Positions 6,673-10,512 of a stretch of DNA of 10,512 bases are shown piece by piece. Position numbers and translations under genes: made by a program. The notes under the pieces were generated by a model. It was not told where the DNA came from. It saw only the letters and a list, made by a program, of their open reading frames with translations, and ran no database searches. The DNA is taken from contig DASXXM010000652.1 of NCBI GenBank assembly GCA_036503065.1, positions 1 to 10,512 on the forward strand, given 5' to 3'. The stretch comes from DATEPR01 sp036503065. Lineage in GTDB: Bacteria > Actinomycetota > Actinomycetes > Mycobacteriales > Pseudonocardiaceae. The first letter of the stretch is position 1, and the number at the start of each line of letters is the position of its first letter.

Positions 6673-8277
6673 CTACTGCGCGGCCGTGCCAAGAGCTGTT
6701 GCGTTGAGAGCGGCTGTGCCAACAACAGTTGTGCCGACAGCGGCCGGCTGGTGGCTTCGGGTGTACTGGTCGCGCAGGGCCCTCGTGTTCACCTTGCCGA
6801 TGGCAGTGGTGGGCAGGCTGTCGACGAAGTCGATCGTGCGTGGTATCCAGGCCGGGTTGAGGTGGTCGCCGACCAGTGCCGCGAGTTCGGCCACGCTCAC
6901 GGTCGTGTTCGGTTCGCGTACCACGAAGGCATGTACCGCCTCGCCGTGGTCTTCGCTCGGTACGCCGATCACGGCTGCCATCCGCACGTGCGGGTGGGTG
7001 GCCAGGACGTCCTCGATCGGGCGTGGGTACACGCATTTCGAGCCGATCCCGGCGAGGATCATGTCCTGTGTCCGGCCCACCAGGTAGAAGTAGCCGTCCG
7101 CGTCGCGGTAGCCGAGGTCGCGGGTGCGCACCCAACCGTCGACCAGGGTGTCGGCGGTCAGGTCGGGTTGTCCCCAGTAGCCGGCAAAGTTGAGCCTGCT
7201 CGACACCCACAGCTCGCCGGTTTCGTCGATACCGACCGGGGTTCCGGTCTCGTCGCGGATCTCGACCCGTACGTCGCCGTACAACCGGCCGCAGGACCGC
7301 AGCCGGTCCGGGTCGACACCCACCCCGGGATGCGCGGCGACGAACGGCGATTCGCTCAATCCGTAGGTCACCCGCAGGATTGGTCCGAACCGGTCGATCC
7401 CCTGCCGCAGCCGAGCCGGATTCAGTGCGGCGCAACCGATGTTGACCGTGGCCAGACTGCTCAGATCGGTGTCAGCCAGCGCCGGGTGGTCGAGTAGCTG
7501 ATAGAACATCGGTGGGGCCATGAAGATCGAGGTGACCCGTTCGCGCTCGATCGTGGCGATGAACTCCGCCGGTTCGAACGCCGTCATGAACACGAGGGTG
7601 CCGCCGCTGAACAGGTAGAGCAGCGTCGAGATCTGGCCGGACGGGTGGCTGAGCCGGGTGAGTGACAGATGGCGAATGTTCCATTGATCCGTGGCGACCA
7701 GGTCGTCCGCGAGCTCGCCGAGTTGCGCGTAGAAGCCGTGCCGATGGTGCACGGACTTGGGCACGCCGGTGGTACCGCTGGTCTGGAAGACCGAGTCCGG
7801 TTCGACGTCCGCCGCGACGGGCGTCGGTTCGGCCGCTGTGGACTCGAGCAGGTCCGGTCCCGCGCCATCCGGGCCGAGGCACAGCATGCGTACCCCGAGT
7901 CGCCCGCCGAGCGCGGCGCCGGGTTCGGCCACGGTGCGCGCGTCGTAGACGAGGACGTCCAACGGCACCAGTCCCAGGTACTGGTCGACCTCGTGCGGGT
8001 TCGCCGTGACGTCGATCCACACCGAACGGACGCCGACCAGGTGCAGCGCGAGTTGGAGCAACGGACTCTCGATCCGGTGGCCCACGAAGACACCCACCAC
8101 GCTGCCGGGTCGCACACCCGCCGCGCGCAACCGATCGGCGATGTCGAGCACCAGCCGGCGCGCCTGGAGATAGCTCAGTGTCCGGTTTTGCTGCGTCAAT
8201 GCCGTTCGGTGCCCGAACGAGGCGAAACGCGCCAATGCGCACAACACGTAGTTCGGGTACCACGACCGGCTTTCCAT
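6673..8277 (-). CDS. acyl-CoA synthetase-like AMP-dependent ligase
   Basis: This 534-residue member of the adenylate-forming (ANL) superfamily would activate a carboxylic acid with ATP and load it on CoA or a carrier protein. Motifs in order are: the ATP loop TSGTTGVPK (166-174), YGLSES (305-310, in place of the commoner YGxTE), GELWVSS (354-360), GWVRTRDLGY with Asp387, GRTQDMIL (401-408), and the catalytic lysine in TAIGKVNTRAL (Lys495). The hinge segment AGIGSKCVYPRPIEDV differs from the common GG-x-N-(I/V)-YP-x-E-(I/V)-E. There is no carrier domain. The last ~23 residues are a low-complexity Ala/Gly/Thr tail made of two 10-residue repeats. The substrate (fatty, aryl or amino acid) cannot be told by eye. 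The ATG at 8277 has no ribosome binding site but has a -10-like hexamer 6 bases upstream. The gene is divergent from the free-standing condensation gene by 35 bp, which suggests a joint function. Confidence 0.9.
   Translation of the reverse strand: MESRSWYPNYVLCALARFASFGHRTALTQQNRTLSYLQARRLVLDIADRLRAAGVRPGSVVGVFVGHRIESPLLQLALHLVGVRSVWIDVTANPHEVDQYLGLVPLDVLVYDARTVAEPGAALGGRLGVRMLCLGPDGAGPDLLESTAAEPTPVAADVEPDSVFQTSGTTGVPKSVHHRHGFYAQLGELADDLVATDQWNIRHLSLTRLSHPSGQISTLLYLFSGGTLVFMTAFEPAEFIATIERERVTSIFMAPPMFYQLLDHPALADTDLSSLATVNIGCAALNPARLRQGIDRFGPILRVTYGLSESPFVAAHPGVGVDPDRLRSCGRLYGDVRVEIRDETGTPVGIDETGELWVSSRLNFAGYWGQPDLTADTLVDGWVRTRDLGYRDADGYFYLVGRTQDMILAGIGSKCVYPRPIEDVLATHPHVRMAAVIGVPSEDHGEAVHAFVVREPNTTVSVAELAALVGDHLNPAWIPRTIDFVDSLPTTAIGKVNTRALRDQYTRSHQPAAVGTTVVGTAALNATALGTAAQ
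6676..6744 (-). repeat. 30-bp imperfect tandem repeat coding the ligase C-terminal tail
   Basis: Units 6685-6714 and 6715-6744 are identical at 22 of 30 positions and sit in frame. They code AALNATALGT and AAVGTTVVGT; the final AAQ begins a third, truncated unit. The repeat lies beyond the last conserved ligase motif and ends at the stop codon. Confidence 0.6.
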
Positions 8278-8283
8278 GGCCGG

Positions 8284-8289
8284 AGAATA
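8284..8289 (-). promoter_or_regulatory. candidate -10 element for a leaderless acyl ligase transcript
   Basis: Minus-strand TATTCT ends 6 bases before the ATG at 8277, so transcription would begin at or next to the A of the start codon. This agrees with the absence of any ribosome binding site. No convincing -35 hexamer is visible, so the call is tentative. Confidence 0.25.
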
Positions 8290-8297
8290 ACTGTCCC

Positions 8298-8305
8298 AAG
8301 GGGAG
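8298..8305 (+). promoter_or_regulatory. ribosome binding site of the free-standing condensation gene
   Basis: AAGGGGAG lies 7 bases upstream of ATG 8313 (a second ATG follows directly at 8316). This site sets the start. It excludes the upstream in-frame start at 8178, which would run antisense through the 5' end of the ligase gene. Confidence 0.7.
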
Positions 8306-8312
8306 TGGCACG

Positions 8313-9692
8313 ATGATGGACGAAAGTCATGGCAGCCAGGGGTTCGCGTCCGTCGCGCGTAGACCGACGGACCTGACCGAGCTGCCGTTGCTGCCGCAGC
8401 AGAAGCGCTGGCTCACGGTCGAGGACCGGCACCCCGGGGCCAGCACACCGCTGGTGTCACTGGTATACCGGCTGCGCGGCCAACTGGATCTGGACGCATG
8501 GCGCGCCGCGGTCGGCACGGTGGTGGATCGGCACGAGGCCCTGCGGGCGCGCTTCGCCACCGGAGACCACGAGGCATACCAGTACTTCGCACCGCCGACC
8601 GGGCTGGACACCGAGTATCTCGACCTGACCGACCTGCCGGCCGATCAGCGCGAGCCCCGCGCCCGTGAGCTGCTGGACGACCGCATGCGGGTCCGGCTGA
8701 AGTACGCCACCGGCCCGCTCGTCGTCTCGACCGTGCTGCGCATCGGCGAGGACGACCACGTGTGGCTGCTGACGATCGCACACATCGTCGCGGACGGTAT
8801 GTCACTGGTGACCGTGGTGGCCGATCTCGCCGCCGCGTACAACGCACTGGTCGAGGGCGGTACGCCGGACCTGCCGGAAATCGAGATCCGCTACGGCGAC
8901 TACCTGGCCTGGTACGCCACCCTGGACCCGGCGCGCTACGACGAGGACCTGCGCTACTGGACGACCCAACTGGACGGTGTGCCGACGTTGGCGCCACCGC
9001 TGGACTTCCCGCGACCGGAACGCAAGGGCGCGCCCACCGGCGAAGTGCGCCAGGCGTTACCCGGCGACCTCTACCGCGATGCGAGCACCTGGGGCCAGAA
9101 ACACCATTGCAGCCGCCATGTGGTGCTGCTGACCGCCGTGCAGGCGATGCTGCACCGCTGGACCGGCCAGGCCGACTTCTGCATCGGCCTGCCGGTCGCC
9201 GGCAGCGAGCGGAGCGATCCGATCTTCGAGCACGTGGTCGGCCTGTTCAACCGGATGGTCATGGTGCGGTGCGACATCTCCGGTGACCCGACGTTCGGCG
9301 AGCTGCTCATGCGCACCCGCGACGCCGTGCTGGACGCCCTCGATCACCAGGACCTGTCCTTCGGCCAACTGATCGCCGCGATGGACGTGCCAGTCGATCA
9401 CAGCCGCGCCCAGCTCTGCCAGGTGCTGTTCCTGATCAACGACTTCCAGGACGCGGGCGACCTCAAACTGGCCGGCCTGACCGTGTCGGACTTCCCGCTG
9501 ACGATCCCCGGCATGCCCTACGACCTCATGGTCTGCGCGCTACCGGCCGACGAGGGCATGGCGCTGCGCATCTTCTACGACACCGGACTGTTCACCGAGT
9601 CCACGGTAGCCACCGTGACGGACGAGTTCGACAAGCTCCTCCGCTTCGCCGTCGACCATCCGGGGTCACGTCTGTCCGACTTCGATCACTAG
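8313..9692 (+). CDS. free-standing NRPS condensation domain protein
   Basis: This 459-residue protein is a single condensation domain with no adenylation or carrier domain attached. Such enzymes join a carrier-bound acyl donor to an amine or alcohol acceptor. Motifs in order are: C1 LPLLPQQKRWL (24-34), C2-like VVDRHEALRARF (70-81), the active-site motif AHIVADG (156-162), YGDYLAW (194-200) with DLRYW (212-216), C5 VGLFNRMVMVR (309-319), and C6 DHQDLSFGQLI (344-354) followed by CQVLFLINDF. The catalytic second His (157) and Asp161-Gly162 of HHxxxDG are kept; the first His is Ala156. Leu249 is coded by TTA (9057-9059), the only TTA found in the window's genes. The gene is divergent from the acyl ligase, and its last 27 bases overlap the end of the convergent glycosyltransferase gene. 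It may act on the NRPS terminal carrier or on an acyl group from the ligase; the partner is inferred, not shown. Confidence 0.92.
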   Translation: MMDESHGSQGFASVARRPTDLTELPLLPQQKRWLTVEDRHPGASTPLVSLVYRLRGQLDLDAWRAAVGTVVDRHEALRARFATGDHEAYQYFAPPTGLDTEYLDLTDLPADQREPRARELLDDRMRVRLKYATGPLVVSTVLRIGEDDHVWLLTIAHIVADGMSLVTVVADLAAAYNALVEGGTPDLPEIEIRYGDYLAWYATLDPARYDEDLRYWTTQLDGVPTLAPPLDFPRPERKGAPTGEVRQALPGDLYRDASTWGQKHHCSRHVVLLTAVQAMLHRWTGQADFCIGLPVAGSERSDPIFEHVVGLFNRMVMVRCDISGDPTFGELLMRTRDAVLDALDHQDLSFGQLIAAMDVPVDHSRAQLCQVLFLINDFQDAGDLKLAGLTVSDFPLTIPGMPYDLMVCALPADEGMALRIFYDTGLFTESTVATVTDEFDKLLRFAVDHPGSRLSDFDH

Positions 9693-10512
9693 TCGCGCGG
9701 CGACCTCCGCGCCGTCGGTGCGCACCGTGTCGGCGACGAGTTCGGCCTTGGCCGCCACCGCGGGCCGCAGGGCGTTGCGGAGGGCCTCGGTCAGTGAGTC
9801 GGTGGTCGGTGTGCCGGGTGCGTGCGCGGTGCCGATGCCGAGTTCGCGGACTCGTCGGGCCCAGTAGTGTTGGTCGACGTGCTGTGGGATGACCACCTGG
9901 GGCGCGCCGGCTCGCGCGGCCGCGGTCGTGGTGCCCGCGCCGCCGTGGTGCACGACGGCGGCGACCCGTCGGAACAGCGCCTGCTGGTTGACCTCGCCGA
10001 TGGAAAGGCAGTCGGGTTCGCTGTCCACAAGGGACAGATCGGCCCAGCCGCGCAGCACGATCGCCCGACGTCCGAGCGCCCTTGCCGCCTGGATCATCGT
10101 CCTGGCGAGTTCCTGTGGTGCCCGGATGCTGCCGAAGCCGAAGTAGACCGGTGGCGCACCGGCGTCGAGGAACGCCGCCAGCTCCGTCGACAGAGGACGG
10201 TCGTCCGGCAGGATCCACGCGCCCGTCTGGACGACGTCCGGCGCCGTTGGATCCGGCCATGGCGCCAACGTGGGGTCGGCGGCCAGCCAGGGCCGTTCGG
10301 TGAACAGGTGGCCCCGCACGTCGGTGACCGGGGCCAGGCCGGCTGACGCCCGATGCGTGTTGAGAACGGCACTCCAGGTGTCGTTCCAGCGTCGGGTGTC
10401 CCGCGCCCACAGCGTCGCATTGTCGGCCGTGTCGTCCGCTTTCTGTCCCAGCATGGGATATACCGGCGGGGCGTGGTGCGGCGACGGCAGGAATATCGGG
10501 CAGTAGCCCGCC
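9666..10512 (-). CDS. glycosyltransferase family 1, vancomycin-group (GtfE-like), 5'-partial
   Basis: The C-terminal 281 residues of a GT-B fold glycosyltransferase are visible; the frame is open through the right edge, and the ATG at 10454 is internal (it follows LPSPHHAPPVYP). The protein resembles the glycopeptide glycosyltransferases: RPWLAADPTLAP, VQTGAWILPDDRPL, PPVYFGFGS, IVLRGWADL, and the donor-binding block VHHGGAGTTTAAARAGAP followed by VIPQHVDQHYWA. The HHGGAGT segment and the Asp-Gln pair are the usual nucleotide-sugar contacts. It would transfer a hexose or deoxysugar from an NDP-sugar to a small-molecule aglycone in the cytoplasm. The acceptor-binding N-terminal half lies mostly outside the window, so the acceptor cannot be inferred, and no sugar-making genes are in view. 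It ends within the 3' end of the condensation gene. Confidence 0.93.
   Translation of the reverse strand, partial: AGYCPIFLPSPHHAPPVYPMLGQKADDTADNATLWARDTRRWNDTWSAVLNTHRASAGLAPVTDVRGHLFTERPWLAADPTLAPWPDPTAPDVVQTGAWILPDDRPLSTELAAFLDAGAPPVYFGFGSIRAPQELARTMIQAARALGRRAIVLRGWADLSLVDSEPDCLSIGEVNQQALFRRVAAVVHHGGAGTTTAAARAGAPQVVIPQHVDQHYWARRVRELGIGTAHAPGTPTTDSLTEALRNALRPAVAAKAELVADTVRTDGAEVAARLVIEVGQT

Noticed and set aside
6482..7435. 317-codon minus-strand open frame covering the gap before the reductase
   Set aside because: It overlaps the acyl ligase in another frame, is Arg/Pro-rich, and has no recognisable domain in the intergenic part.
8178..8312. 45-codon N-terminal extension of the condensation protein
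   Set aside because: It would be antisense to the ligase start and resembles nothing. A good ribosome binding site precedes ATG 8313.
10021..10029. A further DnaA-box-like 9-mer, CTGTCCACA
   Set aside because: It is alone, inside the glycosyltransferase coding sequence, with one mismatch; chance is the simpler explanation.
9666..10512. Assigning the window to a classical vancomycin-type glycopeptide cluster
   Set aside because: The glycosyltransferase resembles that family, but the terminal NRPS module lacks the X-TE end and its pocket code is aliphatic. No oxygenase, halogenase or van-type genes are in view.
1..10512. CRISPR arrays, tRNA or rRNA genes, insertion sequences
   Set aside because: I saw no regularly spaced repeats, no tRNA-like cloverleaf, and no transposase-like frame or terminal inverted repeats.

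Overview
The window is high-GC DNA with strong third-position GC bias, Streptomyces-type ribosome binding sites, one near-consensus actinomycete promoter and secondary-metabolism genes. It fits a biosynthetic gene cluster from an actinomycete. The glycosyltransferase resembles those of the vancomycin group, so Pseudonocardiales (for example an Amycolatopsis relative) is plausible, but the sequence does not prove the genus.

Layout, left to right. The window opens inside a nonribosomal peptide synthetase (NRPS) whose last module (end of a condensation domain, adenylation domain, carrier domain) stops at 2160 without a thioesterase. Four bases later the end of a convergent MFS exporter gene begins (2165-3412, minus). 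A divergent promoter region follows, then a hotdog-fold thioesterase (3576-4025, plus). Next comes a secreted SGNH/GDSL hydrolase with its own promoter (4149-5450, plus) and a strong hairpin terminator (5460-5489). An aldo/keto reductase lies on the minus strand (5536-6435). A 237-bp structured gap holds hairpins and two DnaA-box-like 9-mers. An acyl-CoA synthetase-like ligase follows (6673-8277, minus). It is divergent, by only 35 bp, from a free-standing NRPS condensation domain (8313-9692, plus). The 3' end of that gene overlaps the 3' end of a glycopeptide-type family 1 glycosyltransferase (9666-10512, minus), which runs off the right edge.

How the genes may work together (inference). The NRPS builds a peptide and leaves it on its terminal carrier domain. 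No cis release domain is visible, so the free-standing condensation domain or the hotdog thioesterase are candidates for in-trans release or coupling. The acyl ligase could activate an acid that is attached to the peptide or to a sugar. The glycosyltransferase would decorate the product, the MFS protein would export it, and the reductase and secreted hydrolase may tailor it. The genes alternate strand, so they are probably several short transcription units rather than one operon. The only TTA leucine codon found in the coding sequences is in the free-standing condensation gene, a possible translational control point.
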